From Prosopocoilus inquinatus (Eukaryota > Arthropoda > Insecta > Coleoptera > Lucanidae), in NCBI GenBank assembly GCA_036172665.1, contig CM069869.1, positions 2,108,001-2,172,000 of the forward strand: 64,000 bases of DNA, read 5' to 3'. Shown here one piece after another: positions 32,131 to 41,810 of the stretch. The translations under genes were made by a program, and so were the position numbers. Each line of letters starts with the position of its first letter. Position 1 is the stretch's first letter. Below the pieces are notes generated by a model. That model was not told where the DNA came from and searched no databases. It was given only the letters and a program-made list of their open reading frames with translations.

Positions 32131-33159
32131 GATGACACTGAACGGCATGATAATAAGCGTTTGCATTTACAACGAGCAACAAAGTTTTCAAATAAAACAT
32201 ATTTACGATTTTCACAGATAACAATATTTTGCAAAATATACAAAATTAATTTGCATTTAATTTGAAATTTTTAATCGGATCAGCAGGCGTGCCGTATTAT
32301 ATTATACTATGTACAGCGCTAACGAAAAAGTTTGCAAAGCCTGTTTACCGTTGGACCGACCGACCGACCGAGTCAGCGGTTTAATTTTATAAATCCCCTA
32401 ATGAAACTTTTATTGCGTTTTTGTTATATTTTAATTAAACTCCGTTAAATAATGTAACGTTACTAATTAACTTTCGCTTGCTTTTCATCATTTACACTCG
32501 CCGAACAGTACAAGGAGTTTGGTCGTGTTGACTCGACAAACAAATCCAAAAATTAGTTTGTGTAAATATATTCGCAAATAAATTAATCCTTGCGTCTCTG
32601 GTTAAATTAAATTAAACTTGTTTTATATTTGTTGACGAATTAACAGTGAGCAAGCGATCTAGAAACTATGTATGCCAAAGTTTTCATATTACATTAAATA
32701 CATATTGCTACATTAACTACATATTGCTACGTTGTTACTTATTTGGATTAACGATACTTGTTAATTAATAACGCGTATATTTACATATCGTAAAATTCAT
32801 TTTACGTTCAGAGTCTCAAACATTTTATATACGTGTTTACTACAATTTAAGGAGTTGTTTGCAATTGCTGTAAATGAACGCTCGATTTACATTTGAAATG
32901 AAATTCTCTCGTTAAATTAAAATCATTTATTTTTCAAACTTTGTTTTTGTTAACAGAATGTATTTTGCAACGATCAATGAGAGTTTTGTTTTTGTTTGAA
33001 TTGTTTATGACTGCAATGGTTTGTTGTTCGTTATTTGGCAGCAATGAATCGCACGCGTACAGGTTTCTAATGATGATTAATATTTATTTAATGTTCAGAC
33101 CTTGACAGGGCAAATGAGTTTTTATTAAACGTAAGCAATTAAATTTGTTTTAAAAATTA
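32131..33159. other. AT-rich intergenic DNA
   Basis: No feature recognised. Confidence 0.4.
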
Positions 33160-33161
33160 TA

Positions 33162-34258
33162 CAGGCTGTTCTTTTACTATGTGCAAATAAAAAAAAAACC
33201 TCAGTATAAGAACATGAAGTGCTACCTTCTGTGCCTATTTTCCGGTGGTTACCGTACTACAGCCAGAAAATTTCGGAGGTACCACTTGTTTGGAACTGTT
33301 AATATGTCCAAGAGAGAAATACTAACAAGATCGCAACGCCTTCCTGTAGTCGACACCGACACCGCGCTGAGTTCCGCATTCAAATCAATTTCGTAGCGTT
33401 TCCTAATAATAATCAATAATCACTAATATCGTTTAGTAATTATTTTATTTAAAATTTTATTTCACTGAGGTAATTAATGTTACATTTATTTAAATACTGC
33501 CCTACCTTAAGCGCGTCAATCGAAGGGACGGCCGGCGTTGTAAACACACTTAAGAAATCGAAACGCAATTTATTTATTACTTGTGAAAAACAAAACGATG
33601 GATGACGATGATGTGATTGTTTAACTCATTCGCAATTTTAAGGCGCGTTTTTCCCCAGTAATTATAATCGTCGGCCTATAATTTGAAAATACTTGAAAAT
33701 GTAATTACTTACTTGGAGTGAGGTTACAATGTTTTAATAATTCCAGGCGGGTTTAAAATGTTGATTGACCGAAAGATTCCGTAATCGAATTAACTGAAAC
33801 TGGAACTTGTAAGATCGGTTCCTTTTTAATACTTCGTGAACCGTAAACCGAAAGTTTTCAAAATTCGTTTCCTTCCGCATGCAGAAATTTGCCAAATGGC
33901 GGTGAGACTTCCGGGAGGTCTTTTTACCTGTTTGCAAAAGCCATTACGATCTGTTAATACGCATCACACGAATCAAACATATGTTCGTTCATGAGAGGTT
34001 TCATGTACAAGGTTAAACCACGTTAAACATTGACCGACTGACACATTTTCGTGTCGTCGTTCAAACAGGTAGCCGTGTGCGCCAGAGCTGAGCCACTTTA
34101 GTTGTGCCAGCAGTTCTCAAACGGTTTGGCAAAAATCTGCCAATGCATTTTTCTCGAAAATTATTAACTTTCTGTCAATGACAAATGAGTTCAATCTTTG
34201 CCATTTATGGTGTTGCATTATAGATTTAAATATTTGCACGCAGTAAAAGAACAGCTTG
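33162..34258. mobile_element. Non-autonomous Tc1/mariner-type element (1.1 kb)
   Basis: The terminal inverted repeats are CAGGCTGTTCTTTTACTATG (left) and the complement of the right end, CAAGCTGTTCTTTTACTGCG, both continuing TGCAAATA. TA lies directly outside each end (33160-33161, 34259-34260). The interior matches one unit of 18373-20182 along its length, with small indels. No transposase is encoded, so movement would depend on an enzyme made elsewhere. Confidence 0.8.
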
Positions 34259-34260
34259 TA

Positions 34261-35003
34261 TTAATAATCTCTTACGATTTTGTTTTACTTCAGCACTACT
34301 CAATTAGTATTCGTTACATTTACTCGTGCATCAAGTTTGTTTACGTTTACTTAGGATGATCTTCGACACGGTCGTTCTTATGTTTTTGGTCGACCGCCTC
34401 TGAAATTGCGTTTTCGGTATTTACAGGCCACGTATAAAAAATTGACTCCCACCCCCTTAAATTGTCCGTCGTATCACGGCATATATGACTTAGCCGGTCA
34501 AAAATTTTCTATTTCGCGAATTCATTTCGTTCACATAAAATAAATTTCTTAATTTTGGACATAGAAACTTATGCAAGGTTTTAAACTGGTTCTTAAAGAA
34601 AATCCCCTTGCAGACATCAAACAAAAAAAAATCCGTAGATGAATTGGTTCCGTTGTATTCGGACTTGCATCTTCTTGTTACGATGCTGGTTGACTTTCTT
34701 GGCTGTTGATGACCATTGCAGTTCACGATGTGTTCCTTTGTGTGTGCACCTTTTGACTTGGCTTTGGAGGTGCCTTCCACGTACAGTAGATCCTGTAGTG
34801 ACTTCAAGGATGACTTACAGTCAATTGTAGGTCAATATATTTTATTGATCCCCATATCATGTTGTACTTGTATCACAATTTGTGTTTTGGTGTTAGTGTT
34901 ATTTGAAATTGAAATTACAGCTTTCCCTTGATACACGGAAGTCATCTGACGTTGAACAAAATCTCAAAGTTTTCAAGTTTCACAATACATTCAAAATCGT
35001 AAG
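34261..35003. other. Intergenic DNA, nothing recognised
   Basis: A minus-strand frame at 34490-34807 (105 codons, Lys/Ser-rich) has no recognisable domain and may be chance. Confidence 0.35.
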
Positions 35004-35075
35004 TAAAATTCATTCACTAAAATAGTAAAGGAGACTGTGGTTTAAGAGGTAATTGAAATTAACCTCCGCCCACAA

Positions 35076-35146
35076 TAAGTTTTATTTATATCCGTAGATA
35101 CGTATTTCGGCAGCTAAGCTGCCATCTTCAGTACGCTATCAACTTA
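35076..35146 (-). ncRNA. Hammerhead ribozyme motif, left arm of the composite PLE
   Basis: Minus strand: core CTGAAGA (complement at 35125-35131), helix II GGCAGC/GCTGCC around TTA, GAAA (35105-35108), self-complementary ATACGTAT, then the cleavage-site C opposite 35097. Stem I is CGTA/TACG plus outer TAAGTT/AACTTA. All invariant residues are present. Confidence 0.75.
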
Positions 35147-35286
35147 AAAGCACTAAGAAAGATTTAAAACCACCTAATCACTCTAATAAAATCATAAAAA
35201 TGTTAAAGCTAACAACAACCTAATCATCCTAAAAGATATGTATGTCTAAATGTAAGTAAATATAACTTAATATGTAAAAATTTTAA

Positions 35287-35761
35287 ACATATAAAATAGC
35301 GACATCTTACTATCGCTTTTTGACCTAACATTGCAGTAGGATAGACAAATTGAAGCGGGATTTGCTCCTAATGAGTCCCGCTTCCATGTGTCCATCCTAC
35401 TGCAATGTTAGGTCAAAAAGCGATAGTAAGATGTCGCTATTTTATATGTTCATCATTCTTACATCGCATTTGCGAATAAATTGGGCAAGTCGTTTTTGGT
35501 CTGCAGTGGGAATGTCGAGCTACGTTTCTGCTGAAGAAGCCCCAAGCAGGGCTGAAACAGCTGTCCAGAGGCTGCTCGAGGTTCTCACTGCAATCAAAAA
35601 CGATTTGCACAAAATTTTTCTAAAATCTTTCATTATGCTTTGACAGCAAGCATGGCCGCCTTGCATGGGGGACTCATTAGGAGCAAATCCCGCTTCAATT
35701 TGTCTACCCTACTGCAATGTTAGGTCAACAAGCGATAGTAAGATGTCGCTATTTTATATGT
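35287..35761. mobile_element. 475-bp inverted-repeat insertion inside the PLE left arm
   Basis: The left end ACATATAAAATAGCGACATC and its complement at the right end (GATGTCGCTATTTTATATGT) continue as inverted arms of about 86 bp. A third, inverted copy of the same arm lies at 35385-35452, so the first 165 bp are themselves a hairpin. Comparison with the uninterrupted right arm of the host PLE (around 38580-38620) shows this is an insertion. The target duplication is not clear because the insertion point is AT-rich. It contains a hammerhead motif and no credible protein. Confidence 0.75.
35515..35579 (+). ncRNA. Hammerhead ribozyme motif in the nested insertion
   Basis: Core CTGAAGA (35531-35537). 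Helix II is AGCCC/GGGCT with a 6-base loop, followed by GAAA (35554-35557). Stem III is the palindrome ACAGCTGT, then the cleavage-site C at 35565. Stem I pairs TTTCTG (35525-35530) with CAGAGG (35566-35571), extended across an internal loop by TCGAG (35515-35519) with CTCGA (35575-35579). Every invariant core base and all three stems are present, making it the best-formed of the hammerheads here. Confidence 0.82.
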
Positions 35762-35954
35762 TTATGTTAATGTATAAATCGGAAAAAAAAATTAGGTGAA
35801 CACCCAAAATTAACCAAACAACACGGAAATGCGGAAATAAATTGTTCAAAGACCCGAAAAAACTTCTTATTCTAACGAATAAATAAGTATATCATTCCCT
35901 GTTATTTGATACGTCAAAACCTAAAAATCCTGAAAAAAAATATATATATATATA

Positions 35955-37610
35955 ACGAAAGCAGATAAAGGTTCTGTTTCCGTTCTAATGAAGAGATCAT
36001 ACTATATCAATAAATCATTAGAATTACTCCAAGACAACAATATTTATTTGGAAATTGATAAAGATCCACTTTTCATGTTACAATTAAAGACAAATCAACT
36101 TATAAAACGTCTCTTCAACCATAATTACATAGACAAAAACACTATGCATCAACTTGTCAATAACAGTTCCAACATCCCTCGCTATTATGGCCTACCAAAA
36201 ATACACAAACAAAATACACCCCTTAGACCTATAGTATCTTGCACGAACTCTCCTACTTATCATTTGGCAAATTTCATTACTAAAATACTTTCAATCAGTT
36301 TTCCTGTTGATAATTCATATAATGTTAAGTATTCATTTACATTTACTAAGAAGATGCAGAACATGATGTTACCACCAGAATACAGACTGATATCGTTAGA
36401 TGTAGTCTCTTTGTTTACGAACATCCCTACCAACTTAGCAATCGATATTATTGCTAACAATTGGCCTAAGGTCGAAGCTCATACGAATATTCCGAAAAAT
36501 GAATTCCTTAATATTTTGGAATTTTTATTTAATAATAGCTATTTTACCTTTAATAATATTTTCTACAAACAAATTCAAGGTACACCCATGGGGTCACCCA
36601 TTAGCCCCATCATTGCCCAAATAGTAATGGATCATTTGCTTGATGTCTCCATCTCACGTTTGCTTTTTCCTATACCCTTTTTTTATAAGTATGTCGACGA
36701 TTTAATCACTGCCATACCCTATAATAAACATGATGACATTTTAACTATTTTTAATAATTTCAATAACCGTATTCAATTCACTTTAGAAACTGAAACGGAT
36801 AATAGTGTCCCTTTTTTAGATACTAAACTCATAAGAACTTCTGATAGTAGTGTCATTTTAGATTGGTATAATAAACCAACTTTTTCTGGGAGATTTATCA
36901 ATTTCCATGACAGTCACCCCTTAAAACAAAAAATTAATACCCTGTTAGCCATGAAAAACCGTATCACTTTAATCAGTCACGAATCTTTTCTCAAAAAGAA
37001 TTTAAACAAATTGGTCGATATCTTCATTAACAACGGCTATCCATTATCACTTTTAAAAAAATTAATTTTTTCCCATCCTAATCCAGGTGTCACTGCTGAA
37101 TTACCCACTCAAACAGCTATTCCCATAATTTATAAAAAAAAACTTGCTTTCATCAAACTCATTACTCCCAAAGTTATAAATATTCTCAAACAAGATAATG
37201 TAAAAATTGCACGTTACAACCCTTTAAATATCAGTAAACTTTTTACGAAATGCAAGGATGCTATTTCTACTCTGCTCACCTCTGGTGTTGTTTATCAAAT
37301 TTCTTGCAACGATTGTAACCTTATTTACATAGGCCAAACTAGCCAACATTTAAAAAATAGAGTAATACAACACAAGAGTGATTGTAGAATAGGAAAGAGA
37401 TCCTGCGCTTTGGCTATCCACAGTAACGATAACGACCATAACTTCAATTTCATAGATATTAAAATCCTAGAACAAGAAACTAATTACAAACTTAGAACTT
37501 TTCTTGAAATGTCTCATATTCAAAGTAACAATAATACTACTGTCAATTTTAAAACTGATACTAACCAATTGAACAATATTTATCAAAATCTTCTAAATTT
37601 TAAATTTTGA
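35955..37610 (+). CDS. Penelope-like reverse transcriptase with GIY-YIG endonuclease (5'-truncated)
   Basis: The frame is open from 35934, just after a stop and the (TA)n junction. The first recognisable residues are TKADKGSVSVLM, the conserved start of the Penelope reverse transcriptase. The first ATG is at 35988 (540 aa). Counting from it: GLPKIHKQNTPLRPIVSC (68-85), motif A ISLDVVSLFTNIP (Asp138), QGTPMGSPISP (197-207), catalytic YVDD (235-238), and FTLETETDNSVPFLDTK. Then comes the C-terminal GIY-YIG nuclease: VVYQISCNDCNLIYIGQT (434-451) with downstream R458, H462 and E508. PLEs copy themselves by target-primed reverse transcription. The N-terminal region before TKADKG is missing, so the protein is incomplete although every catalytic block is intact. 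Confidence 0.85.
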   Translation, partial: TKADKGSVSVLMKRSYYINKSLELLQDNNIYLEIDKDPLFMLQLKTNQLIKRLFNHNYIDKNTMHQLVNNSSNIPRYYGLPKIHKQNTPLRPIVSCTNSPTYHLANFITKILSISFPVDNSYNVKYSFTFTKKMQNMMLPPEYRLISLDVVSLFTNIPTNLAIDIIANNWPKVEAHTNIPKNEFLNILEFLFNNSYFTFNNIFYKQIQGTPMGSPISPIIAQIVMDHLLDVSISRLLFPIPFFYKYVDDLITAIPYNKHDDILTIFNNFNNRIQFTLETETDNSVPFLDTKLIRTSDSSVILDWYNKPTFSGRFINFHDSHPLKQKINTLLAMKNRITLISHESFLKKNLNKLVDIFINNGYPLSLLKKLIFSHPNPGVTAELPTQTAIPIIYKKKLAFIKLITPKVINILKQDNVKIARYNPLNISKLFTKCKDAISTLLTSGVVYQISCNDCNLIYIGQTSQHLKNRVIQHKSDCRIGKRSCALAIHSNDNDHNFNFIDIKILEQETNYKLRTFLEMSHIQSNNNTTVNFKTDTNQLNNIYQNLLNFKF

Positions 37611-37911
37611 TTTGGTTCCTTTCCGCTGGGTTGGCAATTACTACTTCTTTCCCTTATGTTACCTATCCTACTGTCGGCCATCTTACTTTTCCGTTAAAAT
37701 GCCTTAAGTCAAACATTTTTATATTTTAACTTGTTTTTAATTGAATTTTAATGTGTAATCGTTGTTACACAAGAAAATATTTTTTCTGGTTGTAATGTTT
37801 GCACATCGCTTCATAATTTACCTTCTATGGCTAGCTTTAATTACTCTATAAGTAAGTACTTAACCTAACTTTTGTAGCACGTTGCTCATGTTATATCATT
37901 TACAGTTTTGT

Positions 37912-37950
37912 CCTGATGAAGCAATAAATACATTTCGAAATATTGACAGA
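37912..37950 (+). ncRNA. Hammerhead-like remnant in the PLE 3' UTR
   Basis: CCTGATGAAGC is followed 16 bases later by TTCGAAATATTGAC: an intact core box (CTGATGA) and GAAA, with GTC and GAC flanking. Helix II between them no longer pairs. It lies 300 bases after the stop codon, the place where hammerheads sit in the related copy at 54451-56391. Probably a decayed ribozyme. Confidence 0.4.
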
Positions 37951-38060
37951 ACTTAAAAGGAGTTCTTCTTATAAAAACAAATCCCAACAATCAGCCGTTT
38001 ATCCTCGTTAAAAATTTTTAACTGTTAAATTTCAACAAGTACGGCGATACTTCCCTTCCA

Positions 38061-38063
<3 letters not shown>

Positions 38064-38093
<30 letters not shown>
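38064..38093. repeat. (TA)n microsatellite
   Basis: A pure TA run, followed by (ATA)n to about 38108. It lies at the 3' limit of the PLE body. Confidence 0.9.
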
Positions 38094-38107
<14 letters not shown>

Positions 38108-38152
38108 AAAATAAAATGTATATATTATGTATAAATATAATTATAATTATAT

Positions 38153-38233
38153 AAATTTATCTCGGAGATCCTCTCCTTACGCAGTGCATTTGGACTGGAT
38201 ATTTCATAAGGAGAGGATCTCCGAGATAAATTT
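38153..38233. repeat. Perfect 27-bp inverted repeat with 27-base loop
   Basis: The arms 38153-38179 and 38207-38233 are exact complements, containing TTATCTCGGAGATCCTCTCC and its reverse. The loop is 38180-38206. It sits between two (TA)n runs and is the least decayed structure in the area. Confidence 0.85.
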
Positions 38234-38329
38234 TCCTAAAGTGCTCTTAACCTGTGGTGTGTGGGTGTGATTTGCTCTCATCTGTAGGTTGTTTTTTGAC
38301 GATTTATACATAATATATGTATTTTATTT

Positions 38330-38332
<3 letters not shown>

Positions 38333-38372
<40 letters not shown>
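38333..38372. repeat. (TA)n microsatellite at the inner end of the right PLE arm
   Basis: About 20 TA units. The mirror-image left arm also ends in (TA)n at 35941-35954. Confidence 0.9.
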
Positions 38373-38376
<4 letters not shown>

Positions 38377-38734
38377 CAGGATTTTTAAGTTTTTACGTAT
38401 CAAATAACAGGGAATTATATACTTATTTATTCGTTAGAATAAGAAGTTTTCTCGCGTCTTTGGACAATTTATTTCCGCATTTCCGTGTTGTTTGGTTAGC
38501 TCTTGTTAGTAAGCTTTTCTGACAGTCAATTTTGGGTGTTCGCATAATTTTTTTTTCCCCGATTTATACATTAACATAAACATATATAGTTTACTTGAAA
38601 TTTTTACATATTAATTTATATTTACTTACATTTAGACATATATAACTTTTAGGATGATTAAGTTGTTGTTAGCTTTAACATTTTTATGATTTTATCAGTG
38701 TGATTAGGTGGTTTTAAATCTTTCTTAGTGCTTT

Positions 38735-38801
38735 TAAGTTGGTAGCGTACTGTAGATGGCAGCTTAGCTGCCGAAATACATATCTACGGATATAAAACTT
38801 A
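38735..38801 (+). ncRNA. Hammerhead motif with a damaged core, right PLE arm
   Basis: The same layout as the left arm, but the core reads CTGTAGA (38750-38756) instead of CTGAAGA, so the invariant A6 is T at 38753. Stem III reads ATACATAT, no longer palindromic. Helix II and outer stem I (TAAGTT/AACTTA) persist. Predicted inactive. Confidence 0.7.
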
Positions 38802-38841
38802 TTGTGGGCGGAGGTTAATTTCAATTAAAATTCATTCAGTA

Positions 38842-40017
38842 CAACTAAAATACAAACTCTCAACTAAAATAACATTGCAACATGTATTATCCTAGCGATT
38901 ACATCACAAGCACACAAATGTATTCGTTACAGAATTAGGAGCTGTGATTTATAATTTATAATTTATACGTTCAAAATAAAAGTCAATCTTAGCAAAACAA
39001 AACAGTTTCCCTTTAATTTTTATGTTACATTTCAAAGCAGATTTTCCTCGCACAAAACGAATCATAATAAACAGCGCTGCGTAATTTTTGGCACAGGGAC
39101 CTAAATTATATATTAAATTTCGCTTTCATCTTTTTTACTTGCAAATTATAAGGCGACAGACTGTGCGTTCAATGTAAAAGAAAGAGGAATTACAAAGTGA
39201 GCAACGTCACGCAATAATAAAAGATTATTCTTAGCGAGAGTAGAAGTTAGAGAAGCAGGGCTTCATCGAGAGGGGGAAAATATATTAATCAACTCAACAA
39301 ATATACATATTTTACTTTATTTATCATTCGGATAGGTCTGAGTTATAATTTTTTGTGGTTTGTAGACACGCACGACTGGAGCGACGGTGTTATAAACTTG
39401 AACGCAAATAAGTGCAACAAAAACTTGAAATTTCAGTGCAGAAAGATTCTTAACTGATTAACAGGTTCCGGGGCTTTTCTAAAAACTATACGATTTTTTG
39501 CAAACATGCACGTTTTAAATGGAACAAAACGCACGTTTCCGGTCGCATGTTTGCCGACTTTCATGAATACTGGTACCGCGTTCGACAAAACGGATGATAC
39601 TGCAGCCTCTAATCAAAGGAAATTTTCGAAATTTATTGCCGAGCGATCGTTTTTTGCAGATCAAAATGAAATCGACTTCAAAACTGGGAATTACAGAAAC
39701 AGAAAAGAAAAAGAAAAGGCTCAATAACTATAGAAAATGATCATATATTTACTCGTACATACAGAGGAGAAAATATCGATTTAAGGGCAGCTACAGGAGT
39801 GGGATATATAATCAATAAAATAATAACTCACTCAGTATATAAATAGGAAGTACAATCAGAAAGAAACACAACATTGAAACGACACATGATGAAAGGCATT
39901 GAGACATTAATGACATTCATTATTACATATATTACGCCCCTGCCTGTCTGAAATGTTCCTAACTTTGCTGATTAGTTGCTCCCTACCTCCAAATTTACTT
40001 GCACAAGTACAGTATAA
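38842..40017. other. Intergenic DNA, nothing recognised
   Basis: AT-rich. Overlapping frames near 39506-39727 on both strands show no family features. Confidence 0.4.
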
Positions 40018-40356
40018 TTGGTTGATTCGGATTTTCGAAATGTTCGGATTTTCGAACAAAAGACACAAAATATAAAACAACTGATACTGACAACCTTAGC
40101 ATTATTTATCATAATTTAATTAAATTTCACCACCATTTAGTTTCTGTGTGGTTCCTCCTTTCTGTTTATTTATCCGATGGTAATGTTTCACTTTCTTAAG
40201 TTTAAGTTGGCATTACAATTTTACCGCGCTGTCACTCTGTTTTTGTTCAGTGCTGAACCTTGCTGACACGTTTCCTATTTTTACTGTCTTGTAGACTAAA
40301 TTAACGTGTTTTAAGTAATCTTAATGTGTTTTATGGAATTGTTTCCTAAACATGTA

Positions 40357-40596
40357 CAGTCGCGGCCTTTGAAAACTGGTAAACTTTGACAAAAACAATG
40401 TTTTGGTGGTATAAACTGATCCTAAGTCTGAGGTTTCTAAACGTCACTCAAATCACTCTGAATGCTGCTATGGCCTTGTCAAATTTGACACCGACATCAA
40501 AATGATAGATGAAGGTTTGATTTACGCACTACAAAATAACGAATTTTTGACATTGTTGTCAATTCTCAATGTACCAGTTTTCAAAGGCCGCAACTG
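40357..40596. mobile_element. 240-bp Tc1/mariner-type MITE
   Basis: The terminal inverted repeats are CAGTCGCGGCCTTTGAAAAC and the complement of the right end, CAGTTGCGGCCTTTGAAAAC, both continuing TGGTA. TA lies outside each end (40355-40356, 40597-40598). No coding capacity. Confidence 0.8.
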
Positions 40597-40747
40597 TATC
40601 TTAATGCTTCACCTTATTTGATCTGATAGTTCATACCTACCAGCCATGTGCTGAACCCGATAATTTCTGTTACAGGTCTCTGTTAGATATTTTTAAACCA
40701 GACTGTACCTATGGTAGCTAGTGAATTGTACGGCCTTATCCAGAATC

Positions 40748-40790
40748 TCCAATGAAGGCGACAAACATAGCCGAAACGTCAGCTGATTGA
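40748..40790 (+). ncRNA. Degenerate hammerhead-like relic
   Basis: The order CCAATGA, GGC, 10-base loop, GCC, GAAACGTC fits a hammerhead whose core CTGATGA has two transitions. Helix II is short and stem I barely pairs. It suggests the 3' end of another PLE family, long decayed. Confidence 0.3.
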
Positions 40791-40915
40791 ATGTTAGCGT
40801 TTTTTTGTCCTTCAACCTACCGACACAAAATGATTCCTTAAACAAAATATAAATTGCATTGCAAACTGAACTCACAGTCAGTACAGCATTTTTTTTTAAT
40901 TAAATCAGTTCAAAC

Positions 40916-41050
40916 TAAATGTTCGTCTGGAGCTCTTTAAGCTTCGACGCAAGTCCCTCTTTCTCGCTAATTTCCAAATTGCTTAAATTCCTGTCAGTAT
41001 TTCAAATAGTAACAATAGTTTCTTCAAACTTATTTACTTGAATAATTAAA
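40916..41050 (-). repeat. Dispersed repeat pair, copy 1 (partner 52995-53120)
   Basis: Both copies share ATGTTCG(T/C)CTGGAGCTCTT, then CTC(T/C)(T/C)T-TTTCCAAATTG and TTCAAATAGT-type sequence. On the minus strand this copy reads NLEISEKEGLASKLKELQTN, a possible coiled-coil fragment of a transposon protein. Source unknown. Confidence 0.5.
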
Positions 41051-41675
41051 TTTTTATGACGTCACTTACCGCCAATTTACGGCGGCTACTTTGTGGTACC
41101 GCTGAATCCCATGAATCCGAGGCTTAGCGGTCAACATTCTAACGAAGAGTACAAATAAACAGGGCATTTCTTACAAAAAAATGAGGATTTTCAGCGGGGA
41201 TTACTTCGTTGTTCGGACTAAGGAGGCGTTGCTCGGATTATGGCTTCGAATTTCCGCTGTTCGGATTACTGGACGTTCGGATTAGGGCATATTCGGAATT
41301 ATGAAGGTCCTACTATATCTGATACATATGAGTACACATTGCTAAGTATTGTCCGGCTGATAGCTTCTTTTTGCTGTTGTTGCTGCTCGAGGTTTTGGGT
41401 TCTGAAGGCATGGAAACTCTCCAACTCTTATCTTCAGATGACCAAAAGACTTATTGGCTTTATACACATGAGAACCCCGGAATTCACGATAGTCAAATCC
41501 AGGTACGCACCTCTTGTGTGAATTCAACTTTCGCTTGCACACAAATGCCCAATGATTTGCATCTGTTGCACTAGTTAAACACTTACTCGCATTGAAACCA
41601 AAATCCCATTTTAAACATGTTTAGTTTAATCATTTGTTAAAGCGCTGAAGGCATAATTCTCAGTTTTAAAGTAAT

Positions 41676-41810
41676 AACAAGGAATGACGGTTTGCGCCAA
41701 GCCACAGCTCATTACCATGTTTACATTTTTTGATTTAATTTTTAACAAGGAGTGACGGTTTGCGCCAAGCCACAGCTCATTACCATGTTAACATTTTTTG
41801 ATTTAATTTT
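41676..41810 (+). repeat. Two 68-bp tandem repeats
   Basis: Two nearly identical copies from AACAAGGA(A/G)TGACGGTTTG to GATTTAATTTT, differing at about two positions, so a recent local duplication. Confidence 0.9.

Larger units (their letters stand above)
35020..38825 (+). mobile_element. Composite Penelope-like element with inverted hammerhead-bearing arms
   Basis: A near-direct 16-bp repeat brackets it: TAAAATTCATTCACTA at 35004-35019 and TAAAATTCATTCAGTA at 38826-38841. Inside are inverted arms of about 460-480 bp, 35020-35953 (interrupted by a 475-bp insertion) and 38343-38825. Both arms end internally in a (TA)n run. Between them lie a reverse transcriptase/GIY-YIG reading frame on the plus strand, its 3' UTR, a second (TA)n at 38064-38093 and a perfect hairpin. 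Each outer arm carries a hammerhead motif. Inverted terminal copies and 5' truncation are known for Penelope elements. Confidence 0.8.
40020..41315. mobile_element. Decayed pogo/Tigger-like DNA transposon
   Basis: The left end CAGTATAATTGGTTGATTCG is preceded by TA. The reverse complement of the right end reads TAGTAGGACCTTCATAATTC, close to the Tigger pattern CAGTA-ACCTC-ATAATCCGAA, with TA outside. Subterminal TTCGGATT phrases recur at the left (40038-40060) and repeatedly at 41210-41300. No transposase frame survives. A 240-bp MITE is nested at 40357-40596. The ends are diverged, so the class call is moderate. Confidence 0.45.

Noticed and set aside
35350..35643. Plus-strand frame of 97 codons
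   Set aside because: It overlaps the inverted arm and hammerhead of the nested element; the sequence is explained by RNA structure and no protein motif is seen.
38153..38233. Hairpin as a rho-independent terminator
   Set aside because: The sequence is eukaryotic, the loop is 27 bases and no T-run follows the stem.
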